A DNA stretch of 64,000 nucleotides from Pseudomonas rhizoryzae (GTDB lineage: Bacteria; Pseudomonadota; Gammaproteobacteria; Pseudomonadales; Pseudomonadaceae): NCBI RefSeq assembly GCF_005250615.1, contig NZ_SULM01000014.1:28151-92150 (forward strand), given 5' to 3'. Positions 49,805 to 57,498 of this stretch are shown here, one piece after another. Every line of letters begins with the position of its first letter. Positions within the stretch are counted from its first letter, which is position 1. The notes beneath the pieces are model-generated. The model saw nothing but the letters and a program-made list of their open reading frames with translations, made no database searches and was not told the DNA's origin. The translations under genes were made by a program, and so were the position numbers.

Positions 49805-50731
49805 TTATTGGAAACCGGCACGGGTGAGGTAGGCGCGGCTCTCGGCCACGTCGTCGAGACTGCCGTTGGCGTTGCGCGGGTCGCGCTCCTGCTCCACGGT
49901 GATGTAGCCCTGATAGCCCAGCTCTTCGATCAAGGTCCGCAGCGCGGGATAGTCGATGACACCCCGGCCGAGCGGGCACATCACCCCCTGGGCGCAGGCC
50001 TCGAAGAAGCGGATGCGCTCGCTGAGCACCCGGTCGAACACCCCTTGGTCGATGTCCTTGAAGTGCAGGTAATCCAGGCGCGCCGCGTATTGCCGCAGGG
50101 TCGCGGCGGGGTCCATGCCGGCGTAGTAGAGATGCCCGGTATCCAAGCAGAGCCCGGCGATCTCGTGCGGAATATCGTCCACCAGCCGCGCCAGCTCATC
50201 GGCGAATTCGAGGTAGCCACCGGCATGGGGATGGATCACCGCCCGTACGCCATACTCCTGCCAGGCCAGGGTCGCGATGGCGCGGATGTGCTCCATCATG
50301 GTGTTCCAGGCCGCATCGTCCAGGCGGGGCGCGCGATCGGAATGGCCGGCGGCGTAGTCACGCTCGTCATGGCCCCAGTCGATCACCACCAGATAGGGCA
50401 GCAGGAAACGCTGCCCGGCTTCCGGTTCCACCGCGGGCAACTGCTTGAGCAGGGCGCAGATGTCGTGGGTCTGGGTCAGCAGGGAGGGCAGATTCGCTGG
50501 ATCGACCAGGTCATCAAAGATGGTGCCGGCCACCACCTGCAGGCCGTTGTCGCCTAGGGCCTGGCCGACCTCGGCGGCATCCAGCGGCAGATAGCCATAT
50601 GGCCCCAGTTCGATGCCGCGATAGCCGGCCAGACCGGCCTCACGGAGCACCTGGCGCCAGGGCGGCAAGAAGGGATTCTTGACGTCATCGACGCCCCAGC
50701 AGCAGGGCGCAGTGGAGATATGAATAGCCAT
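49805..50731 (-). CDS. Sugar-phosphate isomerase/epimerase family (IolE/IolI-like)
   Basis: A 308-residue TIM barrel of the AP-endonuclease-2/IolE-IolI superfamily. It starts IHISTAPCCWGVDDVKNPFLPPW, with metal-site blocks AVIHPHAGGYLEFADEL, GLCLDTGHLYYAGMDP, LHFKDIDQGVFD and ITVEQERDP. The last block (EQERDP) resembles IolE-type ends. It is first gene of the three-gene unit and divergent from the LacI regulator at 50869. The product specificity is unknown; inosose isomerase or dehydratase activity is plausible. Confidence 0.87.
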   Translation of the reverse strand: MAIHISTAPCCWGVDDVKNPFLPPWRQVLREAGLAGYRGIELGPYGYLPLDAAEVGQALGDNGLQVVAGTIFDDLVDPANLPSLLTQTHDICALLKQLPAVEPEAGQRFLLPYLVVIDWGHDERDYAAGHSDRAPRLDDAAWNTMMEHIRAIATLAWQEYGVRAVIHPHAGGYLEFADELARLVDDIPHEIAGLCLDTGHLYYAGMDPAATLRQYAARLDYLHFKDIDQGVFDRVLSERIRFFEACAQGVMCPLGRGVIDYPALRTLIEELGYQGYITVEQERDPRNANGSLDDVAESRAYLTRAGFQ

Positions 50732-50868
50732 GGAGGAGCTCCGTTTTTATTGTTTTTCGCCTGGGTCAGGCCTGTTCTGGATGCTAAGACCGGCCTGCCG
50801 AGGCTGCTATAGTGCGCGGCGCGAACCTGTCAAAACCCCTCAAAGCCACGCCGGGAGCCTTTCATTTC

Positions 50869-51915
50869 ATGTCAGATTCGGCAGCTGCTCGTCGCCCCAC
50901 CATGGCCGATGTGGCCCGCGAGGCCGGGGTCAGCCTGTCCACGGTCGATCGCGTGCTCAACCTGCGCGCCGGCGTACGGGCGGATACCGCGCAACGCATC
51001 GCCAACGCCGCAGCCAAGCTCGGCTTCCACGCCCATAGCGTCATCGAACAACGGCTACGCCACGAGAAGCCGACGATCCGCCTCGGCTTCCTATTGCAGA
51101 AAAGCGGCGTGGCCTTCTATCAAGGCTTGGCCCAGGCCCTGGCCGACGCCGCCGCAGCGACCACGCGCGCCCGGGTACGGGTGATGATCGGCTATCTGGA
51201 TGACCTGGACCCGCTGGTGGTGGCGCGCCGGATCGAGGCGCAGCGCGGCGAGGTCGATGCGCTCGGCGTAGTGGCCGTCGATCATGTGGCGGTACGCGAA
51301 GCGGTGTCGGAACTACGCCTGAACGGCATGCCCGTGCTGGCGATGCTGTCCGAACTCGCCACCCGTGCCGGCGCCGGCTACCTGGGCGTGGACAACCGCC
51401 GCATGGGCCGCGTGGCCGGCTGGTTCGTCACCCGGCTCGCGCCGCAGCCCGGCCCGGTGGCGGTGATGGTGGGCAGCCAGAGATTCCAGTGCCAGGAGCT
51501 CTGCGAACTGAGCTTTCGCAGCTACCTGGCCGAGGCGGCGGGCGATTGGGAACTGCTGGCGTCACGCCTGACCTTGGAAGATCCGGGCTACGCCCGCGAC
51601 AATACCCTCGACCTGCTGAGCGCCTATCCGAATCTGGCGGGTCTCTATGTAGCCGGCGGCGGCATCGAGGGGGTGATCCAGGCCCTGCAAGAGCGGCAGC
51701 GTCAGGGCCTGCACCTGCCCACCGTGGTCTGCCACGACCTCACCGCCGTCACCCGGGACGCCTTGAAGACTGGCCTCGTCCAGGCCGTCCTCTCCCATCC
51801 ACGCGAGCCACTGGCCCGCCGCGCGGTGGATGCCCTGGTCACCGCCAGCCTCGACAACGAGCAACCGGGTTACGAACTGCTGCCCCTGCAACTCGATGTG
51901 CCGGAATGTCACTAG
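50869..51915 (+). CDS. LacI-family transcriptional regulator
   Basis: A 348-residue LacI regulator. HTH and hinge at residues ~10-65 (PTMADVAREAGVSLSTVDRVLN, a sequence diagnostic of the family) are followed by a periplasmic-binding-protein-like effector domain (RLGFLLQKSGVAFYQGLAQAL; VCHDLTAVTRDALKTGLVQAVLSHP). ATG at 50869 is preceded by GGGAG. Effector domains of this subtype bind sugars, including ribose, rhamnose or inositols. It is divergent from the isomerase/dehydrogenase trio and probably represses it. No clear palindromic operator was found in the 137-base gap. Confidence 0.9.
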   Translation: MSDSAAARRPTMADVAREAGVSLSTVDRVLNLRAGVRADTAQRIANAAAKLGFHAHSVIEQRLRHEKPTIRLGFLLQKSGVAFYQGLAQALADAAAATTRARVRVMIGYLDDLDPLVVARRIEAQRGEVDALGVVAVDHVAVREAVSELRLNGMPVLAMLSELATRAGAGYLGVDNRRMGRVAGWFVTRLAPQPGPVAVMVGSQRFQCQELCELSFRSYLAEAAGDWELLASRLTLEDPGYARDNTLDLLSAYPNLAGLYVAGGGIEGVIQALQERQRQGLHLPTVVCHDLTAVTRDALKTGLVQAVLSHPREPLARRAVDALVTASLDNEQPGYELLPLQLDVPECH

Positions 51916-51968
51916 TGTTGGGTATCGCCCGGAACTGCAGATGAACGAGGACAACCGAGACGCTTTGC

Positions 51969-52253
51969 TCAGGGCCGGGTGTCGGTGCGCAGCGCCAGTG
52001 ACAACCGCAGGCCGAACACCCGAAACACCGAGTCCAGCGTCTTCAACGTCGGATTGCCGGTTCCATGCTCCAGCTGCAGCAAGGCGCCCAGGGAAATCTT
52101 GCACATTCGCGCGAAAGGCGCCTGGTTGAGTCCGGTCACCTCGACCCGCAGCCGGCGCACGGCGGTGGCGAAATCGAGTTCGCCGTCGATCACGCCTTGG
52201 CAGATTTCAGTGATCAGTTGATCGCGCTCCGCGACGTCCAGAAGCCTCACCAT
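51969..52253 (-). CDS. hipB: HipB-like XRE antitoxin
   Basis: A 94-residue helix-turn-helix protein. XRE domain at residues ~35-90 (RLRVEVTGLNQAPFARMCKISLGALLQLEHGTGNPTLKTLDSVFRVFGLRL order, HTH around LNQAPFARMCKIS), the HipB pattern. ATG at 52253 gives a 7-base overlap with the hipA stop. It is encoded downstream of the kinase gene, the reverse of the classical hipB-hipA order. HipB normally neutralises HipA and represses the operon; a pair of AT-rich dyads upstream of hipA fits such autoregulation. Confidence 0.85.
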   Translation of the reverse strand: MVRLLDVAERDQLITEICQGVIDGELDFATAVRRLRVEVTGLNQAPFARMCKISLGALLQLEHGTGNPTLKTLDSVFRVFGLRLSLALRTDTRP

Positions 52254-53584
52254 AATCCCCACTCCTGCAGCCGCTGTTCGAGTCGCAGCACCGGTAGCCG
52301 TTGCTCCTGTCGGCGAACGTCGTCTGGCAAGGCCGTCAGTAGATCGGGCAGCGCCAAAAACTCCCGGGCCTGCTGGCGCACCCGCTCGAAGAGCCCTTCC
52401 GTAGCCTTCGCCCCCTGCCCGGCCCGAGTCGCCAGGAGTAGTTCCAGGTGACGGCACAGGTCACGCCAGGGCGGCGACCCCGCCTGCTCCTCGCGCCACT
52501 TGGTGCTACGGCTGATGCCCTCCGGGTCCAGCACCATGGGCGCCAGATCGTAGATGGGCGCCAGCTCCAGCCGATTCCCATGCCGGAGGATGCTCAGGTT
52601 GCGGCCATGGTTGTCGGAATTACCCAGAATCCGATTGAGCAGATCGCGCCGCACGTACTCGAACACCAGCTCCTCTACTTCGTTTCCCTGACCGGCGAGG
52701 TCCCAGAGATCGACCAGGCGCGTCACTACCTCCTCATGAATCAGATGCGAACCCGGCCGGGTGTTTCCGCACAGGGAATAAATGGACTCCAGTGCGATAC
52801 GTTCGACGCCGCCCGCCCTGACCTTGCGATCGAAGCGCGGTAACCAAAGACTGGGCTTGTCCCCCTCTTCCAGTGCCAGGCCACGCGGGTCGATGGTGTT
52901 CAGACCCAGCGCATTCACGGCGCGATAGTAGTGATATTCGCTGCGCAGGATGTCGCGATCCCGGGCAGTCGCCTCGCCACGAGCGAACTTCACCAACCAA
53001 TGGCGGTGCGCCCGAGCGTCCGCCAGGGCGGCATCGGCATGCAATCCACCCTGGGCGTCCTCGGTCAGCAGCAGCTTGGGCGCCTCGCCACCTGCGCCGG
53101 TCGCACCGCCCATGGCCGCGCCCTGCTCATAGGCGTATTCGAGAAAATCGTCGGCGCGAGCTACTACGTCACTCCGCGAAAATGCCTGGGAGGGCGACGT
53201 CTGCGGCAGTACGGAACTCTCGATCCGCAGGTGACCGACGGGTGCTGGCGTGCAACGCGCCAGCAGGAAAAGATCCAGGTCCCAGTCCGCCGGGCGCTCA
53301 TGACCGAAGCGCCGCTCCAACCACCGACGCGCGGCTCCTGCGGGCAACAGGTCATAGACGAAGGCCGGCAGGCCGGTATCACGCCGGGCCGTCCAGCTCA
53401 GGCGTTGCGCGGCACTGACCGACACCGCGAAGGGCGAATCCAGCCGCTCATAGTGTTCAGCCAGATAGTGCGGTTCGTAGCCACTGATACACAGCGACTC
53501 CGTGAGCCGATCCGGCTGTGCGAAGGTGAGCGACACCGCATCCTGCCAGAGCCCGTCGAGGAACACCTGAACCTTGAGTTTCAT
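52247..53584 (-). CDS. hipA: HipA-like serine/threonine kinase toxin
   Basis: A 445-residue HipA-family protein. N-terminal HipA_N domain (VQVFLDGLWQDAVSLTF; LPAFVYDLLPAGAARRW), ATP-binding Lys in HWLVKFARGE, catalytic loop NRILGNSDNHGRNLSIL with the catalytic Asp, and metal-binding Asp in APIYDLAPM. HipA kinases phosphorylate glutamyl-tRNA synthetase or other tRNA synthetases and induce growth arrest. The kinase residues appear intact. It is transcribed before its antitoxin gene. The insert around residues 110-170 (Gly/Ala-rich) is longer than in E. coli HipA. Confidence 0.9.
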   Translation of the reverse strand: MKLKVQVFLDGLWQDAVSLTFAQPDRLTESLCISGYEPHYLAEHYERLDSPFAVSVSAAQRLSWTARRDTGLPAFVYDLLPAGAARRWLERRFGHERPADWDLDLFLLARCTPAPVGHLRIESSVLPQTSPSQAFSRSDVVARADDFLEYAYEQGAAMGGATGAGGEAPKLLLTEDAQGGLHADAALADARAHRHWLVKFARGEATARDRDILRSEYHYYRAVNALGLNTIDPRGLALEEGDKPSLWLPRFDRKVRAGGVERIALESIYSLCGNTRPGSHLIHEEVVTRLVDLWDLAGQGNEVEELVFEYVRRDLLNRILGNSDNHGRNLSILRHGNRLELAPIYDLAPMVLDPEGISRSTKWREEQAGSPPWRDLCRHLELLLATRAGQGAKATEGLFERVRQQAREFLALPDLLTALPDDVRRQEQRLPVLRLEQRLQEWGLW

Positions 53585-53595
53585 GACAGGACCCG

Positions 53596-53659
53596 AATTC
53601 TCAATTTAATGAAAATTATCCTAGCGTCATGACTTTAATTATTCAATATAATGAGAATT
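53596..53659 (-). promoter_or_regulatory. Twin AT-rich operators upstream of hipA
   Basis: Two dyads with the same TCA-N6-TGA core. Operator 1 is AATTCTCA-N6-TGAAAATT (53596-53617). Operator 2 has TTCA-N6-TGAGAATT (centre ~53648). Centres are 42 bases apart, exactly four helical turns. They start 12 bases before the hipA start in a strongly AT-rich stretch (53590-53700). Likely HipB/HipAB binding sites. Confidence 0.6.
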
Positions 53660-53812
53660 TCCAGCCTGGGCTCTGGATTGAATTTCATTAAAATAGAATT
53701 CCGCCATTCAGCGGACATCGATAGCGGTGGTGTCTGCGTCAGCAATGCCCAAACGTGCAGCATCTCTCGCTTAACTCTCTGATCGGCCAGTGGAAATTCT
53801 TGGATTACGGGC

Positions 53813-53841
53813 TTGACAGCCACTCCCGCCTTGCCAATAAT
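53813..53841 (+). promoter_or_regulatory. Sigma-70 promoter of tRNA-Met
   Basis: TTGACA at 53813-53818, a 17-base spacer, then AATAAT at 53836-53841. This places the start of transcription about 7 bases before the tRNA. A GC-rich discriminator (GCGCGCCTC) follows the -10, as in stringently controlled stable RNA promoters. Confidence 0.8.
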
Positions 53842-53854
53842 GCGCGCCTCGGAT

Positions 53855-53931
53855 GGCTACGTAGCTCAGCTGGTTAGAGCATAGCATTCATAATGCTGGG
53901 GTCCGGGGTTCAAGTCCCTGCGTAGCCACCA
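53855..53931 (+). tRNA. tRNA-Met (CAU, elongator)
   Basis: A complete cloverleaf of 77 bases including the encoded CCA. Acceptor GGCTACG pairs with CGTAGCC, the D-arm is AGCTCAGCTGGTTAGAGC, and the anticodon loop TTCATAA has CAT at 53889-53891. The T-arm is GGGGTTCAAGTCCC. The GGCTACG acceptor with normal first base pair matches elongator tRNA-Met rather than initiator tRNA (C-A mismatch) or tRNA-Ile2. Confidence 0.96.
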
Positions 53932-53940
53932 CCTATTTCC

Positions 53941-53967
53941 AAGGGTCAGCGTAAGCTGGCCCTTTTT
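53941..53967 (+). terminator. Terminator of the tRNA-Met gene
   Basis: AAGGGTCAGC-GTAA-GCTGGCCCTT followed by TTTT, 10 bases after the tRNA. One G-U pair in a 10-bp stem. A canonical rho-independent terminator. Confidence 0.9.
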
Positions 53968-54007
53968 TATTGCCCACGAAAAAGCCCGGCCGATGTCGCT
54001 GCTCTTC

Positions 54008-54050
54008 TTAGTCCCCTCTCCCTCTGGGAGAGGGCTAGGGAGAGGGTGCC
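54008..54050. repeat. CCCTCTCCCTCTGGGAGAGGG repeat
   Basis: A short palindromic repeat of the same dispersed family as those at 33274 and 63550, in the non-coding gap between the tRNA and the otsA terminator. Confidence 0.6.
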
Positions 54051-54118
54051 GCCACTCCCCATCTTCAGGACTCAGCAAAAGCGGCCCCTGATTGTTACCC
54101 GGCTTTTTCCGTCGCCAT

Positions 54119-54145
54119 GAAAAAGCCCGGCCTAAGCCGGGCTCC
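54119..54145 (-). terminator. Terminator of the otsBA operon
   Basis: On the minus strand AGCCCGGC-TTAG-GCCGGGCT is followed by TTTTTCATGG, 17 bases after the otsA stop. An 8-bp stem and T-run make it a strong rho-independent terminator. Confidence 0.88.
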
Positions 54146-54161
54146 CTTGCAGCCGTAGTCG

Positions 54162-55610
54162 CTACAGAGCAACCTTCTGCTTGCTGTCCACCTCTTCGCT
54201 ATCGATCGCCTTGCTGTCGATGGACTGCACCAGCGTCTTGGAGCTGAACGCCCGCAGGTCGCGCAGGAAGTTGTCGCGCCAGGACGCCAGGTCCGCCTGG
54301 CGAATCACCCGCATCATGTCCTCGTAGCGTGACTTGCGCTCTTCCAGCGGCATGCGCAGCGCGCGGTCCAGGGCTTCGGCCATGCCGATGTGGTCATAGG
54401 GATTCACGATCAGCGCGGAATTGAGTTCCCGCGCCGCACCGGCGAAGCGCGACAGCACCAACACCCCGGGATTTTCCGGGTCCTGGGCCGCCACGTACTC
54501 CTTGGCCACCAGGTTCATGCCATCGCGCAGCGGCGTCACCAGGCCCACGTCGGAGGAGCGGAACAGCCCCATCACCGTGCGGCGGTCATAGCTCTTGTTC
54601 AGATAGCGGATCGGCGTCCAGTCCAGCTCGGAGAAGTGGCCATTGATGTGGCCGGCATGGCTCTCCAACTGGCGACGGATATTCTGGTAGGACACCACGT
54701 CCGCCCGCGAGGACGGCGCGATCTGCACGAACTGCACTGCCCGGTGATGCTCGGGGAAGTGCTCCAGCAACTTCTCGAAGGCCTGGAAGCGCTCCACCAG
54801 CCCCTTGGAATAATCCAGCCGGTCGACGCTGACGATGGTCTTGTAAGGCACGCCCTCGATGCTGCGCGAGATGAACTGGCGCCGCGTACGATAGGACTCC
54901 GCCTGCTTCTGGATCACGTCCGGCATCACCCCGATGGGATAGACGCCCACGCGGAAGTTGTGGCCGTAGGCGGTCAGGCTGCCGTCCTTTTCCAGCACAC
55001 CGCGCACCTCGCGGGTGATGTAGTCCTGGAAAGCCAGTTGGTCGGTATCGGTCTGGAAGCCGATCAGGTCATAGAAGCACAGCGTCTTGAGCAACTCGTT
55101 GTGCGGCGGGATGGCGGTGAGGATTTCCGGCGCCGGGAAGGGAATGTGCAGGAAAAAGCCAATCCGGTTGCGAATGCCCAGCATGCGGCAGGCTTCGGCG
55201 AAGGGAATCAGGTGGTAGTCGTGCACCCAGATGATGTCGTCGGGCTTGAGCAAGGGCTTCAGGCGCTCGGCCATAGCCATGTTGACGCGACGATAGCCGT
55301 CGTACTCTTCGCGGTTGTAGCGCGCCAGGTCGATCCGATAGTGGAAGATCGGCCACAGGGTGGCGTTGGAAAAGCCGCGGTAATAGTGGTCGTAGTCGCG
55401 CTTGGTCAGGCCGAAGGTCACGTAGTCGATGTTGTCCTTGGTCTGGGTCTTGGCCGGCCCGTTTTCCTTGACCGTCTCGCCATTCCAGCCGAACCAGATG
55501 CCACCCGACTTGCGCAGGGCATCCAGGACGCCCACCGCCAGACCGCCCGCGGTCGCCTTGCCTTCCTCGATCGGGGCCACCCGATTCGATACCACCACTA
55601 AACGGCTCAT
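54162..55610 (-). CDS. otsA: Trehalose-6-phosphate synthase OtsA
   Basis: A 482-residue GT20 glycosyltransferase. Start [27 protein letters not shown] holds the UDP-glucose-binding N-loop, followed by [18 protein letters not shown], the acceptor-site block [19 protein letters not shown] and [17 protein letters not shown]. It joins UDP-glucose and glucose-6-phosphate into trehalose-6-phosphate. ATG at 55610 follows AAGGAG; the upstream in-frame ATG would overlap otsB and is unlikely. The last ~25 residues are polar and variable. It lies one base after otsB. Confidence 0.96.
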   Translation of the reverse strand: MSRLVVVSNRVAPIEEGKATAGGLAVGVLDALRKSGGIWFGWNGETVKENGPAKTQTKDNIDYVTFGLTKRDYDHYYRGFSNATLWPIFHYRIDLARYNREEYDGYRRVNMAMAERLKPLLKPDDIIWVHDYHLIPFAEACRMLGIRNRIGFFLHIPFPAPEILTAIPPHNELLKTLCFYDLIGFQTDTDQLAFQDYITREVRGVLEKDGSLTAYGHNFRVGVYPIGVMPDVIQKQAESYRTRRQFISRSIEGVPYKTIVSVDRLDYSKGLVERFQAFEKLLEHFPEHHRAVQFVQIAPSSRADVVSYQNIRRQLESHAGHINGHFSELDWTPIRYLNKSYDRRTVMGLFRSSDVGLVTPLRDGMNLVAKEYVAAQDPENPGVLVLSRFAGAARELNSALIVNPYDHIGMAEALDRALRMPLEERKSRYEDMMRVIRQADLASWRDNFLRDLRAFSSKTLVQSIDSKAIDSEEVDSKQKVAL

Positions 55611-55611
55611 C

Positions 55612-56409
55612 CTAATCTCCTTGCTTATAATTTCGCGCGAGGTCACGGCTCAGTTGCTGCAGCCAGAGGGCTACCGCTTCAACCGAAGGCAGGCGGGTCT
55701 TGGCGACCGTCTCCCCCTCCCCTACCTTGATGGACAGACCGCCTCGCGCATTGACGACAGCGAACCCCGCTTCATCGGTACGATCGTCACCGAGAAACAC
55801 CGGCAGGCAGCCGGCGAAGGGTTCCAGTTCTAGAAATCGGCCGATGGCCTCGCCCTTGCTCGCGCCAGCGGGCTTGAGCTCGAAGACGCACTTGCCCGGT
55901 TGCAGCTTGAATTCAGGGTGCTCGGCCGCGATGCCTTCCGCCAGCTCTCGTACCAGCGCTTCCTTCTCGGGCGCCTGGCGATAGTGCAGGGCGAAGGCCA
56001 CGCTCTTGCGTTCGAGCAACAGGTCCGGATGATCCGCCAAGGCTCTCTCGAGCCGCTGGCCGACCTGGGCCAGCAGGCCGGCGTCCAGTTCGACCCGATG
56101 GGTATTGCCTTGCGGATCGCGCCACTCGGCACCATGGACACCTGCAGCCGGCAGCTGCAGCGGCGCGGTGAAGCGGTCGATCTCCGCCAAGGGCCGCCCG
56201 GATACCACGGCCACACCATGCTGGCGCGCCAGGAGGTCGAGCGCAGCGAGGGTTTCGGCGGGAATGAAAACCTGTTCCGGACGTGGCTGCAGTTCTGCCA
56301 GGGTGCCATCCAGATCGAAAAAGAAGGCCAACGGTTGGCCCGATGAGGTGAGGCTGTCGAGGTCGATCATGGAAGGTACGACTGCCGGGTCACCGTATGG
56401 TTCGTTCAC
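55612..56409 (-). CDS. otsB: Trehalose-6-phosphate phosphatase OtsB
   Basis: A 265-residue HAD phosphatase (252 if Met at 56370 is used). Motif I FFFDLDGTLAEL, motif II VVSGRPLAEID, Lys motif GASKGEAIGRFLE and motif IV FLGDDRTDEAGFAVVN are intact. It dephosphorylates trehalose-6-phosphate, an osmoprotectant and stress sugar in pseudomonads. The longer start is GTG at 56409 with GGAAGG too close upstream; the ATG at 56370 has no clear ribosome-binding site, so the start is uncertain. It forms the otsB-otsA operon. Confidence 0.93.
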   Translation of the reverse strand: MNEPYGDPAVVPSMIDLDSLTSSGQPLAFFFDLDGTLAELQPRPEQVFIPAETLAALDLLARQHGVAVVSGRPLAEIDRFTAPLQLPAAGVHGAEWRDPQGNTHRVELDAGLLAQVGQRLERALADHPDLLLERKSVAFALHYRQAPEKEALVRELAEGIAAEHPEFKLQPGKCVFELKPAGASKGEAIGRFLELEPFAGCLPVFLGDDRTDEAGFAVVNARGGLSIKVGEGETVAKTRLPSVEAVALWLQQLSRDLARNYKQGD

Positions 56410-56497
56410 ACCTTCCGGCAGGGCGGAGGAATTCCCGCTGCCGGCTCGTAGTCGGAATCAGGGAGACGCTCTAGCAGCCAAGCCTTTGGAGACCACC

Positions 56498-57031
56498 ATG
56501 AACAAGCCCGACATCACCAAGACCCCCGAAGAGATCGACGACATCCAGGACCGCATGGGCGACATGCGCGAACTCGATTTCAGCGATCGCAAGGACGACC
56601 GCCAGGGCCGCGCTGGCGACGAGATGGACGAGCGCGATTACCAGGGCCAATTCCCCGAGGAGCGCGTCCGCCAGGCCGGGCTGACCGGCGGCGAGACCCT
56701 GGATCACCAGCCGACGATGGATGACGCCAGCCCGGAAACCCTGCTGGACGAAACCGGCGCCCGCTCGCCCAGCGACTACGGCGATGCCTGGCCCAACGAC
56801 AAGGAGCTGAGCGTGGTCGAGGACAGCGACATCGGTGGCGGTGCCGGCCAGGACGAAGCCGAACTAGGGCGCAGCCATCCGCTCGACGGCCAGGCCTGGG
56901 ATGGCGACACCGACGAGCCCAACGAAGCCGAAACGCAGCGCGACGCCCGCTACGCTGATCTGGATGCTAATGACGAAGATTTCGCCGGCGACACCGCCCT
57001 GGATCTCGACGAGAAGCGCGCCGATCGCTGA
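56498..57031 (+). CDS. Highly acidic hypothetical protein
   Basis: A 177-residue, strongly acidic protein (Asp/Glu-rich throughout, such as EEIDDIQDRMGDMRELDFSDR and DLDANDEDFAGDTALDLDEKR) without hydrophobic core segments or signal peptide. It is probably disordered. GGAG before ATG 56498 supports the start; the longer frame antisense to otsB is not coding. Similar acidic proteins in pseudomonads are sometimes labelled HPr-related, but I see no HPr domain. It is divergent from otsBA, and a stress or osmotic role is only a guess. Confidence 0.82.
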   Translation: MNKPDITKTPEEIDDIQDRMGDMRELDFSDRKDDRQGRAGDEMDERDYQGQFPEERVRQAGLTGGETLDHQPTMDDASPETLLDETGARSPSDYGDAWPNDKELSVVEDSDIGGGAGQDEAELGRSHPLDGQAWDGDTDEPNEAETQRDARYADLDANDEDFAGDTALDLDEKRADR

Positions 57032-57045
57032 ACGGGCTGGAAGGT

Positions 57046-57498
57046 CTAGTCCAGCAGGGTACAGGCCATCACTAGCGCATCTTCCCGGCCGCCGACCGCC
57101 GGATAGTAGTCCCGTCGGCGGCCGATCTCGTTGAAGCCGTAGCGTTCGTACAGTCGATAAGCCGACTGATTGCTGGCCCGCACTTCCAGGAAGCACTCAT
57201 TGGCCTTGGCCTTGCGCGCTTCCTGCATCAGTTGCTCGAGCAGACGCAGGCCGAGTCCACGCCCCTGGTTTTCCGGCTTGACCGTGATGTTGAGCAGATG
57301 GGCCTCGTCGAGGATGACGTTGATCACCCCGTGCCCCACCTGTTGCTCGCCCACCAGCATCACCCAGCAGTCATAGGATTTGAGCGCATCGAGAAAGATG
57401 CCGCGGGTCCAGGGGTGGCTGAAGGCCTGGTATTCGATCTTCAATACCGTGTTCAAATCGGCTTCGGTCATTCGCCGAAAGCGCACCGCATCGTTCAT
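57046..57498 (-). CDS. rimI: Ribosomal protein S18 alanine N-acetyltransferase RimI
   Basis: A 150-residue GNAT acetyltransferase. Acetyl-CoA site at NITVKPENQGRGLGLRLLEQLM (Q/RxxGxG/A motif), followed by LEVRASNQSAYRLYERYGF and the tail YYPAVGGREDALVMA, diagnostic of RimI. It acetylates the N-terminus of ribosomal protein S18. The 4-base overlap with the upstream HolD-like gene (57495-57498) repeats the holD-rimI arrangement of enteric bacteria. Confidence 0.94.
   Translation of the reverse strand: MNDAVRFRRMTEADLNTVLKIEYQAFSHPWTRGIFLDALKSYDCWVMLVGEQQVGHGVINVILDEAHLLNITVKPENQGRGLGLRLLEQLMQEARKAKANECFLEVRASNQSAYRLYERYGFNEIGRRRDYYPAVGGREDALVMACTLLD

Noticed and set aside
49801..49815. ATTGGAA near 49810 as an IolR half-site
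   Set aside because: It lies at the 3' end of a coding region without a paired half at six bases spacing.
53855..53931. Initiator tRNA-fMet or tRNA-Ile2 identity for the CAU tRNA
   Set aside because: The acceptor stem begins with a G-C pair and the sequence matches elongator tRNA-Met; initiator has an unpaired C1 and Ile2 has different arms.
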